DNA from: Simmondsia chinensis | Lineage: Eukaryota > Streptophyta > Magnoliopsida > Caryophyllales > Simmondsiaceae | NCBI GenBank assembly: GCA_018398585.1 | Contig: JAGTTD010000016.1 | Span: 27,141,212 to 27,205,211, forward strand | Length of the DNA stretch: 64,000 bases | Direction: 5' to 3' | Shown here: one piece after another, positions 23,379 through 34,700 of the stretch | Layout of the letters: every line of letters begins with the position of its first letter | Numbering within the stretch: position 1 is the stretch's first letter | The notes under the pieces: model-generated | Told to the model about the DNA's origin: nothing | The model's input: the letters and a program-made list of their open reading frames with translations, nothing else | The model's database searches: none | Translations under genes and position numbers: made by a program

Positions 23379-23641
23379 ATGCGTTTAGACCACCCAGTGC
23401 CTCAAGGGCTCCCACCTAAGCGGGGTCTAGAGGGGTGGATGTACGCAGCCTTACCTCTTTAGGGTGTAACCCTACCAAGAGGCTATTTCCGAGAACCCCC
23501 AACCTTATAGGGTTGGCAACACGAGGACTTCCCAAGAGGTCACCCATCCTGGTACTACTCTCGCCCAAGCACGCTTAACTTCAGAGTTCTAATGGGATCC
23601 AGTGCATTAGTGCCAGGTAAATGAACCCTATGTGTTTAGAC
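23379..23641 (-). mobile_element. 5S rRNA-derived SINE, copy 2, with TSD
   Basis: On the minus strand the head matches plant 5S rRNA over most of its length (ATTAGAACTCTGAAGTTAAG, CGTGCTTGGGCGAGAGTAGT, ACCAGGATGGGTGACCTC, AAGTCCTCGTGTTG). The tail is the RTE LINE 3' end (CTCGGAAATAGCCTCTTGG, GCTGCGTACATCC, GGGAGCCCTTGAGGCACTGG). Flanks ATGCGTTTAGAC (23379-23390) and ATGTGTTTAGAC (23630-23641) form a 12-bp TSD with one mismatch. Confidence 0.88.
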
Positions 23642-25625
23642 TTACCTGAAATTGATTTATATTATCTAACATAATATATGTCCCTGGAACCATATCAAAC
23701 TCATGATCACGGTTGTGGTACCATGGAAGTAGGATGTCACACCGTTATATTACACATCATCACAGTTTGCGTAAAGTGATTGCTAACTCGAAATCCATTA
23801 TGAAAAAAATTGTTCAATAAAGTAACAACCTTCATTTGATTCCATGTACAATCAACGAACATATAAGCCAAAAACGATAAATGCAACTAATCTCTATCTA
23901 CTGAAGTATCATAGAAATAGGAATCAACTCACTGTGCGTGCAAGCAATCTACCCTTGCTTCCATATTTCAGATCTTCCAAAGCGGGTTGCGTAGCTGCTC
24001 AACCTTCTTTTTGATCGGAAAAGGAAATACTATCAAGAGAGAAGCGGCTCGGCCTTCTTCATTTCAACAACCGTTATTCAATTCAAAATATGTATCAAAC
24101 GTGGGCGATACAGGTCCTTCAACTCCATTGACAAGGATATGGAGCACAAACTGCAAACCTGCAAATCAATATAAGTTATTTAACACTATAGTACCTTGTA
24201 CTATACGTACTGCGTCAATTTTAATCCTGATCCTATCTTAGTTCTAGCAGTGTAGTCCAAGGGTGCATCGTCGTCACTATCTTAATGAAGAATTAACGCG
24301 GCACATGACCTTTGTCTCCCCATCATTTTTTCATCACTTAAGTTCATTCCACCCTATCCTTGATCAAGCAAAATCAAGTGCAAACAAATTCCCTTTGCTT
24401 CCTTCACGATTTGTTACACTTCCCTAATCATTTTTATGCAAAATCTGTGTAAATTTGGACAAGAGGATTAGATCATTTAGCTCAGAAATGGACAATTTTA
24501 AGTAATTTATGATTCAGAACTATAATTTATGCATTATGTATGCATGCTTAAAAATGTATTTTGAAAAGCCTAATCTACACAATATTCTAGTTTGAGTTTA
24601 CTTTTGCCCATGCTTCACTCGCTCAAGGGTTACTTAATCTTTAACTTTGTTATGCATTATCCTTGAACCATCGAAATCCGTGGCCTAATTGTATATATTA
24701 GTTGCCTTATGCATGTTCAAATCGCCATCAATTTAATATCTTTCTCCAAATTCGTCTAGAGGAAGATGGAGTACTCAAATATAAGGGCGGGTAAGTAAAG
24801 AAATATGAAGACTTCGACATTGACTACTAGTCAATTCTTCAGTTCAGGTACATGTCTATTAATCTTCGACACGACAACTTCGAGAAAATAGTTTACACAA
24901 GGCCATGGCATTTCTCCATATTCGAGTGACAATGATGTGTTAGGGATGGTGGAGCTTACAAAAGATGTGGGTTATGCGCATCTATATCTTGAACATTCTC
25001 ACAATAACAGTAAAGTCATGAATGTTATGATTAGCCATAATATGACCGAGAATGACGTGGATATGAGCACTACATAGGATGGGAAAAATTTACGAAAAGA
25101 TCCGGTTTTGAGTGATTGGGGCGGTACAAAAAGTACAGGTTCAAACCTGCTCGTACTTATGGAATATCCAGATTGGCAAGGCAGGTTGTAGCATATGATA
25201 GCAAGTTAATTGAGCTCAATACACCACATTCATCTTTAGTCGGCAACAATGTAAAGTTATTTATTGTCTCCATCATCTTCGCTGCTGCATTAGCACATAA
25301 AGTTGTAAAATTTCTTTCTTTATACATAGTATATTATCGTTAAAGGGCGACGGTGAAGCTACAACCACTAAGTTTGCTGCACATTAGCTAGTAGTACAAA
25401 GATTGAGAAACATACCTGTAACTCATAAACCATGCATTGTCACTGAGGCTGTGCTTTTCATATGTTCCGCAACTACATGCTTCACCGGGGAATCAAATGC
25501 CAGCAACGAAGACTAATGCAAAAGATGAGGTGTCCTTCGCAAACCGATGAAGTAACTCAGTAAGAGATTCATATAGCTCTTCATCCATCACATGGTCTTG
25601 GAATCGTTTGCTTGAAAAGCCTCAG
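23642..25625. other. Intergenic, no supported gene
   Basis: Mostly featureless. A faint coding-like stretch around 24,900-25,080 is discussed under rejected items. Confidence 0.4.
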
Positions 25626-28021
25626 CTATGTTCCTTCACAACCCTTTGATGTTCTAGAAATTTCATCGATCAAAGAAGTATACGAAGCATAATCGTTAAC
25701 AAGTCCTTTCTCGCTATGCAATTTCGCAATATCCTCTAGATTACCGTGTCTGCAGTGCCCGTCCAACAGGATATTGTATGTTATGTCATCAGGAATGACA
25801 CCTAAGTTAAGCATTGCATCCAATAGCATATTAGCGTTCTTCATCTGCCCATGTTTACATAGCCCGTTAAGAAGAACATTATACGTTATAACGCTAGGCA
25901 CATGGCCATCGCTCTGCATCTCCTTAAGTAATTTAAAACCCATCTTTACATCCCCGATCTTACAAAACCCACCAATAACCATAGTATATGTGATATCATC
26001 CGGCTTCAAACCTGCCTTCAACATCTCTCTCAATGTTCTCTCAGCTTCAGTAACGTGCCCTTCCTTACACAGACCGCAAATTAGAGCAGTAAAAGTCACC
26101 TCATCGAGCTCTATTCCTGCTCGAACCATTTGCTCTTTAATTTTAATTGCCATTTCTAAATCCCCTTCTTTGCAGCTTCCATCAATAAGCGTAGTATAGG
26201 TGATATTGTCAGGTTCCAAACCTTCAACAGCCATTTTTTCAACAAGCTTTCTCGCCGCCTTCATATCTCTTGCCTTACAGAAACCATTGATTAGCGCATT
26301 ATAAGCAACTAAATCAGGTTTGACGCCTTTCTTCAACATCTGCCCGTAGATTTTGATCCCTGAATAAATTCGCCCGTTTTTGCAATAACCATCTATCAAA
26401 GTAGTGAAAATGACATCATTCGGTACTAAACCTCGTTCATACATTTCCTCAAATAAGCAATCAGCATCCTCTAACCTACATTCCTTACACGAAGCGTTAA
26501 TCAAAACACTGTAAGTGAAAACATCAGGAGAAACTTTCTCCTCCTCCATGATCCTCTTCAACCGAAAACCCTCCTCTACGTCGCCTAATTTACAATAACC
26601 ATTAATCAAAGTATTGAAACTAACCACCGTAGGCCTCAAATGCCACTTCGTGATCTCATCAAAAACTATTTGGGCATCCTTAATTTTACCTTCTTTACAA
26701 AATTTATGCATCAAAATGTTGAAATTATACACATTTGGAGGATATCCATAATCCAAAATCTCCTTATAAAAACCAAAAGCCACGCCGGGGGGCTTGTTCT
26801 TCAACAAATGATCAAAAAGGCGACCACAAGACCGAATTGGCAACGGAATTCTATGCTTTCTGATCAGCCTGAAGCACTGTATCGCGTCGGAGACAAAACC
26901 AAACTCCAAATAAGCAGCCAAAAGAGCATCATACACAAAATTGGACATATGGGCACCTTTAGTTTCAAGGATTGCACTAAAAACCGAAGAAGCAGAGTCC
27001 TTACCTGTTACGAGCTAAAATCGAATATTTATTAGAGAACTTAGAGGAATTAGAGGGGTTAGATGGAAATTAGTTACAAAAGGGAAAGAGAAAGAAAATA
27101 TTTATCTCTCCCAAACGTAATGAAAATCGACATCCACATGCTTGATCCAACTGTGAGCAAATTGGATTAACTAATAGGAAGTACATTAGCATACATAAAA
27201 ACGACTATTGTAAAAGAAATTGCAGGGCTATTATTGTCACTACAAAAAATATTATTGTGAGAGCAATGATATAACTTGTAGTAAATAATAGCAATAAATT
27301 TCCTAAAGTTACTCTTACAATAATATTTTTGGTCTATCATTAACATTCTCAATTATATCCACAAATACAAGACTATAATGGTAAATAAAACATGTGGGCT
27401 CAACCCAGATACACGGGAGGACTTTATGTTATTAGTTTATGGTTTCTATTCTTGCTTCTAATAATTTTGATAACATTTTATTCTTAACTCTTTATATATT
27501 TTCTCTCCTGAAACCCATATAGGTGGCCTAAAGAAGGAAATTCTAATATATATATCCAAGAGTTATTCCATCAATTGTCAATTAGTTTTGAGATGGAACT
27601 TCATTTGCAAGGCATTACCTTTGCGAGACACCACAAACCGGATGAGCGATTCCGCCTCAGAATACAACCTATGATTCGAGAGAAACTGAACCATGGCGCA
27701 GTAAGACTGAACCGTGAGCCTAAACCCAGGTTGAGAAGAGACCCAATTGAAGAAACCAAGCAGAAAAAGTGGGTTCATAGAGAGGGAATCAAAGGCAACA
27801 AGTTGAGTTATATGGTGGGGTTTAATGGAAGGAAGAATGCGTTTAAGGGATGAACTGAAGGGGGTTGAATTTGAGTTTTTGATTGCGTTGGTGATGGCAG
27901 AGAGGATGGGATCGAGATGCTGCGGCGGCGGAGGCGGCGGAGAGTACCAGGGGAGGGCGGAGAAGACGGCGGAGCTCCGGCGAGGCGGTGGTGGGGGGCT
28001 GAGCCTAAGGGTTCGAGTCAT
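25626..28021 (-). CDS. P-class pentatricopeptide repeat (PPR) protein
   Basis: Two exons, 28021-27619 and 27004-25626, joined by a phase-1 GT-AG intron of 614 bp, give 594 codons (593 aa). The join restores SRKG|KDSASSVFSAILETKG, which is continuous with the family consensus. Neither exon alone gives this. PPR proteins bind specific organelle RNAs and act in editing, splicing, stability or translation. The N-terminus is Arg/Ser/Pro-rich and suits an organelle transit peptide. Residues from about 155 to the end form about 12 tandem PPR motifs. Ten are canonical 35-residue units with PD/PN-type ends (for example VSFNTLINGYCKLGDVEEGF). No E, DYW or SMR domain follows, so it is a plain P-class protein. 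The RNA target cannot be told by eye. A MITE sits about 80 bp upstream of the start codon. Confidence 0.93.
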
Positions 28022-28102
28022 GGTTGTGGTGGCTAATCAGCAGCGGGGTTGTGGTGTCGCCGTTTTGTATTTGAATTATAAAGTGTGTATTGAAGATACT
28101 AC

Positions 28103-28407
28103 TAGCAAAATGGCACAATTTCGAAAAGAAAAAAAAAAATGAGAATATGGTATATTAGAAAAAAATTTAGTAAAATGGTATTATTTACTGTAGGTTTGTT
28201 ATTGATACCGTTGAAAATAGTGTACAATAATAGATTGGTAATTTGTACGCCATTACAAACGGCATCCAATTTTGCAACTCCACCGTTGCAGCCATTTCAA
28301 ACGATGTGCATTGAACAGTGTACAATAAATAGTGTCAGTTTGCTAATTTTTTTTCTAACATACCATATTCCCAATTTTTTTTTTTCCAAAAATGTGTCAT
28401 TTTGCTA
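28103..28407. mobile_element. ~305-bp MITE upstream of the PPR gene
   Basis: Inverted ends: TAGCAAAATGGCACA...GAATATGGTATATTAGAAAAA on the left and its reverse complement (TTTTTCTAACATACCATATTC...TGTGTCATTTTGCTA) on the right. No coding capacity. It lies within the likely promoter of the minus-strand PPR gene. Confidence 0.7.
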
Positions 28408-28731
28408 ATTCAGTCTGTATTGAAACGGGTAACATAAAAAAACTCGTATTTTATCGTATTCTTGTAATCATATGTAAATGTTCCTTTTAAGCAAAAAAAA
28501 AAAAGCTGAATACATGTTTAATAAGTCAATTATACGCGCATTTTACTATCTATGGTAATATAACAATAACAGTCACAGTACCTCGAAGGCTTCCACGTAC
28601 GTAAGGTCTGGATTTACTGTCTATGGCAATATGCGATAAATTATAGATTAATACTGTAAGAAATACCATTATATCGTGAAAGAAATACGATGCCTAAATT
28701 TAGCGATCTAGTCAACAGTTACATACTCATG

Positions 28732-29656
28732 TTTGCTTCTCTGAAATATAACAACAACAACAGTCCCAGTGCCTCAAGGGCTCCCGCTTGCGCGAGGTCT
28801 GGGAGGGGTGGGATGTATGCAGCTTTACCCCATCAAGGTGAGACCCTGATGAGAGACTGTTTCCAAGGACCCCCAACCTTGAAAAAGATTTTTATAAAAG
28901 CCTATATGGAGCATGTAAGTATAGAAATCATGCTAAGCATGTAGACATATAATCAAATACTCGGATAGGCATGTAAGCATGTAACTATGTATGTATGCAA
29001 GGGAGCAAGGAGACACAACGCGTGCAAATAAAGAGAATAGAGCGTCCAGGAAGTAGCGAGAGAAAGAGAGAGAGAGAGAGAACGGAAGAGAGAGAGAGAC
29101 AGAAAGAGAGAGAGAAGAGGATAGTGCACCAAGTATCAGACAGATCCTAGAAGTACTAATTGGCCATCATACACCCATGCTATGTGTATGTATATGAGTA
29201 TACAAGCAGCCTACGTGTGCTCGAGGCTCCTATACAGCTAAATCGGTCACCCCTAAACTAATACCACACTGAATTCTAAACTAAGGTCATCTCTTCATAT
29301 ATGTTGAAGTGGGCAATGTCCTGTCAAATTGTCTCTAACTATTTCTTTTTTTTTATTTGGCCAGCCTCTTCCTCTCTTCCCCTCTATAATATAGGGATTT
29401 TATCCTCTCCTTACAGGGGTCGTAGTGAGTCTCCCCTCGACTTTTCATTGGCCGGCCTCTATCTCTCTTCCTATTTTTCGAGTTGCCTCCATCCGCCGTA
29501 GGAGCATTGAGCCACTCACCCAACGCCATGCTGCGTACATACAACCAGGCAAATAGGCATACTCGTGATATACTAGTGTTTGATTCTCCTACACCGTTAT
29601 ATCGGTTACGCCAATACTAATCCTCATAATATTTGAGTTTGCTTCTCTAAAGTAAT
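28732..29656 (-). mobile_element. Decayed RTE LINE (copy C), minus strand, with candidate TSD
   Basis: The left edge has (CAA)n then the inverted LINE tail (CCCAGTGCCTCAAGGGCTCC, GGATGTATGCAGC, GAGAGACTGTTTCCAAGGAC). The distal part (about 29,300-29,480) resembles the reverse transcriptase C-terminal coding region of the other copies in inverse orientation (TTGGCCAGCCTCTTCCTC and similar). Flanks GTTTGCTTCTCTGAAATAT (about 28,732) and GTTTGCTTCTCTAAAGTAAT (about 29,638) may be the TSD. A (GA)n microsatellite occupies about 29,055-29,120. Confidence 0.55.
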
Positions 29657-31714
29657 GTTTGGTATTCAAGTTCCTTATTGAGTTTTGGACCATCTGAATA
29701 TCCTTTTAGGTCTTATGGATCCACCACTAGGGCTTGGAGTTCACCTTCAAGGTGCTAATCACAATTTGAATGTCATCTTCCAGATTGACGATCCTGAATC
29801 TTGTGCTTGCTGGCATCAAAGAATTATCCCTGAATGTCACTACTTCCAGTGTAAAATCGATGCTTTACCCAATTATTTAGATCCTTGTGCGATAAACCTA
29901 CATATATGGTCCCTATCAGCCTTTAGCTTGTGCAAGCTTACACTTATAACCGCTTTATTACTCATAGGTAACCAACTAGTATCCAGTACCCACCTTGTAT
30001 CCACCCATATCGCCCCAATTTGTGTACCCCGTCCATACTCGGTACTCACCTTACTTACACTTATATCCATTTCAAAAAGAGCAAATATCCTTAGAGAATG
30101 AGTTTTACCCACCCCCACTAGTGGTGTTTGTTATTCAAATTCAGTCAACAAATGAATTTAACTCCTTTTAAATGGTAAAAATAGGACTCTTTAAGATTGC
30201 CCTCGTCTTGAAAGAAAACCTCAAGCATTTAGCACTCATAAGAGAAAGGAGTGTTCACGTGGTGGGCTATCTTGCGCAAAGATGTTAGGACCCTGAAAAT
30301 TTGAAATCGCCAATCAAACGATCAATCTACTACTTATTGTTAATTTCCACTAGGCTATTAGGCCTGACCTATGAAGTTGACAATATACGAGGTGCACATA
30401 TAAATTTAAGCAAGGTTTCATCATAAAATCAATTAGCATTAGGTAAAGTAACTCTCTAGGCTTACAAATTGTTCTTTTTTTCTTATAACTCCAATATGAG
30501 ATTATACTAACTTCACAGAGCCAAAGCCTGAAATAACACTAGAATAAATTTTTTTTTCTAAAACTAGCTTTCAAAAAAAAAAAAGTTCCCAAATGGCATC
30601 CATGTTATTTTTTGGCCTTTTTACTCTTTTGTTTTTTTTTTTTTTACTTTTTTAAAATTTTATTTTGTTTTTAATAAATATATAATTTTTAAAATTTATA
30701 ATACTTTCTTAATCATAACAAATAAATTAAATTAAATTATTCATTAAATATTTAAATTAAATTTGTGTACAAATATTTTTATTTAAAATTTAATAAATAA
30801 TTTGATTTAATTTATTTATTATAGTATAGAAAATATTATAAATTTATTGAAAATAAAATAAAAAAGTAAAAAAATAAATAATGATTGGATGTCAATTGGA
30901 AAAATAAATTTTTTTTTAAAGTTAGTTTTAGAAATATTTTTTTATTTTGGTATTATTTTGGATAATGGCTCCTTATAGTAAAACTCAAGTGGTCAAGCAT
31001 TGGAAATAATAACTGCCCGTTGTGCTCTTGTTTCGAGGTGTGTGCTTTTAACTTTGGGTGTTTCTATTTTTTGTAATGGATCAAGTTATGTGTGGTACTA
31101 TTTGGGGGTGGAGGTTATTTCGTTATTATGCTTAATACTGCTTGTGGTGGTATTTTGCTATCTTTTCTCATTATCCACATTTTGTGTGTGACTTTCGAGT
31201 TTTTTTTTTGTCAATGTCAACTTTTGCACTACGAGCTACTTATCCAAAAACACAAAAACCTAAACTCCCATGTCAACTCTACTACAAAGGACTAAATAGT
31301 CTCTCAGAGTTATTTACACCGTCGATCCTATATCTCTTTAAATTTATTTAAATTAGTCTCTTAATTTTTTCCCAAATCGGTCCCTTATTTTTATAACTTT
31401 GTTCAAATTAGTCTCTTATCTTTTCTATTATTCAAAATGGTCCTTCATATTTTATTTTGTGACAAAATTAGTCTCCATATTGTAACAAAAATTAGGTAAA
31501 AAATTAAAAAGACAAGGGAGCCAATTTTATAAAAAAACTATAAGAAACCATTTTTAACAAGAAAAAAAATAAGAAATTAATTTTAACAAACTTAAAAACT
31601 TAAGATATCAATTTGAACAAAATAAAAAACGAGCTACCAAATATATAAATAACTCTAGTCCCGCACAAAGGGCCACAACTTGACTTCACCCGCCACCAAA
31701 AATTCCCTAAAGAA
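29657..31714. other. Intergenic, AT-rich repeats only
   Basis: No supported gene. About 30,530-30,960 shows AT-rich inverted blocks. About 31,290-31,660 shows inverted 'agttattta'/'taaataact' ends and repeated 'aaattagtctc' units typical of plant MITE-like repeats. The region just before 31,715 would hold the SET gene promoter. Confidence 0.4.
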
Positions 31715-34700
31715 ATGCCAAGGCTTTCAACAAAGGACTTCTTCACATCCACACTCCCCTTCACTCACATTCGCCCACTAACATGCGCCGCCGCAGCCCA
31801 CTCTGACCGGTTGGTGACTCACCCGCCGGACCTCATCAAATGGGTCCGAACCCAAGGTGGGTTCGTCCACCGAGGTGTGAAGATAGGGCATGTGGGGTCA
31901 CGGGCGCTGGGGCTGGGGCTGGGGCTGGGGCTGGTGGCCTCTGAGGAGATCTCTCAAGGGTCTGATCTCATTGGGCTCCCTCATCATCTGCCGTTGAGAT
32001 TTGAATCGGACGGTCCAGATGGGTCGTCTTCTGTATTGGTTGGTCTGGGTCAGCGAGTTCCAGGTTTGTAATTTGTTGTGTTTTTGTTTCGTGTTACTGA
32101 GTACTGTTATGACCCAATGTCGTAATTAGGTCAAACCTTCGTAAATTAATCATGGAAAGAGTAAGGGAAGAATTAGGGGGAGAATTCGATATTAGGGAAG
32201 AAGGGAGAAAGTAGAAGAAGGGAAATTGGAGGGAGAAATTGAGAGAGAGAGAGAGAGTTGGAATTAGATATCAAACTAGAAACTAGAAATTTTATCGATC
32301 AAGTGAGAAATTAACTACATGGAGGACTAAATTCCTATTTATAGAGTTTATGAGCCAAAATATTGAAAAAGTATGAATAAGAAAAAGAAAAAGAATTGGT
32401 AAAAACGGCTTTTCCCGCCTAGCAGCGGTCGATTTGATCGATCGGCTAGGTATTCGATTAATTGGATACCAACATAAATTTTGCGTAGGCTAATTCGATT
32501 GATCGGATATAAATCTGACCGGTCGGATATTGACATAATCATGACATGTATTTGTTTTGGTGTTAATGAGTCCACTTGTGAGTTGAGTACGAAATCCCAA
32601 GTTGGAGTTGGGGGGGAGGAAAGAAAAAATCAATGTATAAAATTGGTGGGTTATTTTGCCTAATGCCAATTGGTTCTGGGATGTAACGCCAATTGATTTT
32701 ATGTGTTCATCTCGTATTTGTCAACTTATTTGGTGCTGTGAAATTTCACATTTCCACTAACCCTTTTGGAGAATAAACAATCTTGGGCGTTAGGACTGAT
32801 CAAGAACCCAAGTAACAGAAGCAATTGTCTGCCCTCGGTTTCTTAAGAGCCTATTTTGAAAATTAGGCTCCGTTTGTTTTGAAGGAAAAATAGATTCTTG
32901 AAAATGGTTTTCCTTCTTTCCATTGTTTGACGTGAGCTTTCCTAACGGAAAACTTTTTCCAAAGGAAAAGCTTTTCCTCCCAATTAGTGGAAAATGTCTT
33001 TCTTTGTAAAAAAAAGGGAAGTCAGTGTTCCAAGCGGTTTAAAAAGTTTTGGGGTATACATTGGTTGTACCATGGATCATACCGAACTGAATAGACAGGA
33101 TCATAGATAGCTAGAGGTAATAATGTGGGACAAGGATTGGACGAATAATGATCTCTCGAGACAGATCATCTTGGACTGAATTATGTGATTCAGTTTGATT
33201 TTCATTCCTAGCTGATATTTTATATTTTAAAGGTCTTTAGTACTTCATGACACGAGGAATATGTTTGCAAAACAATGTTTACATCGGTCCAACCACAAGA
33301 AAAACAATTTATAGATTATAACTTTTATTGGAAAATACTTTTTCTTTCTAATGTATATTTTTGAGAATCTAGCAATTAGGTACCCTGAGGTTTGAGGATT
33401 TATCACGTACATATCCCGACTTTTAAATATACAATGAGGTACTTGACGTTTTGAGACTTTATCACTTAGGTTCCTTGAAATTTAAAAACTTCAAGGTACT
33501 TGAGTGGTAAATTTTTAAACCTAAATGTGTCTCATTTTATATATTGAAATGTAAGAATACCAAGGTGATAAATACTCCAAGCTTGTAATACCCAAGTGAT
33601 AATTCCCTGTTTTTTAATATATATCTCCATATGCTCCAAATCTTAGGAACTTTTATAACTGCTCGCTCCCTTTTCATGCAACTATAACTTGAACAACATT
33701 AGGAAATGACAATTTGCTGTTAAAATAGGATGAACTGAGTTTTGAAATGAGTAAAATGAGAGCATTTGACAGAGGAACTCTGGGCTATGAAGTTGGGTCT
33801 CAAACTCCTGCAAGAAAGAGCAAAGAAGGGGTCCTTTTGGTGGCCTTATATCAGCAATCTTCCTGAAACATACTCTGTGCCTATCTTTTTCCAAGGAGAA
33901 GATATTAAGAATTTGCAATATGCTCCCCTTCTTTATCAGGTATCGTTCCGTTTGATTCAGTGGAAAATTTGGATTGACAAAATATTTTCAGTTAAAAATA
34001 TTTTTTCTTAAAAACTTTGTCTTTCTAATTAAAAGAAAACAATTTCATTATATGAATTTGTATGAGTGTCATGCTTGGTCAAGTTGAGGTTGATGTGAAA
34101 TATGTGACGTGTGATTATGATGCTAAATGGTTTCACTTTCACGAAGGAAATGCTTTCAGCTTTCGTCGAGGGGAAGTTGATTTCCTTTCAATGGAGGAAA
34201 ATATATTTTGTGTTTGTGGGTATTGCAATGAAGTTATGCGAAAAAAAGAATAGAATTGAGATGGAAGAGGTTTTCCTTCAAAACAAAAGGAAGCCATAGT
34301 CAATTTTATTTACAAAATACATTTTTAAATTGATTCATACGCTAAAACTTATCAAAGGGGAACAAACATTAATGAATGTATGACTATACGTTCAAACTTT
34401 TGAAAACATGAAGCATCAGAGCATCTTACTTTTTCTTAGAAACCTAATATGATGTCGTGACTCATTACATAATGTCCACAACACCCCACGTCAACGACGC
34501 TACAATTGTGACGGTGAGACAACTGCAGACCGGGATTTGATTCCAAGGAAGAGATTGCTAGAATTGGTTTATATTTACTTTTTTAGTACTTTATATTTTT
34601 ACGAGATAGCATGTTGTTTGATGTCACGGTTAATCTTGTCAAAACAAGGTCAAGGTGGCTAGCTTTCTTTAGAATTTATACAACTTCTTAGAGCCTATTT

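Noticed and set aside
24900..25085. Possible remnant of a MULE PB1-like domain (MVELTKDVGYAHLYLE... ENDVDM in one frame)
   Set aside because: Pattern loosely fits MULE N-termini, but it is short, has stops on both sides and no other MULE parts nearby. A profile search would decide.
26949..27003. PPR gene broken into two pseudogene halves
   Set aside because: The stop and the missing residues lie in a clean phase-1 GT-AG intron (27618-27005). Joined exons are continuous.
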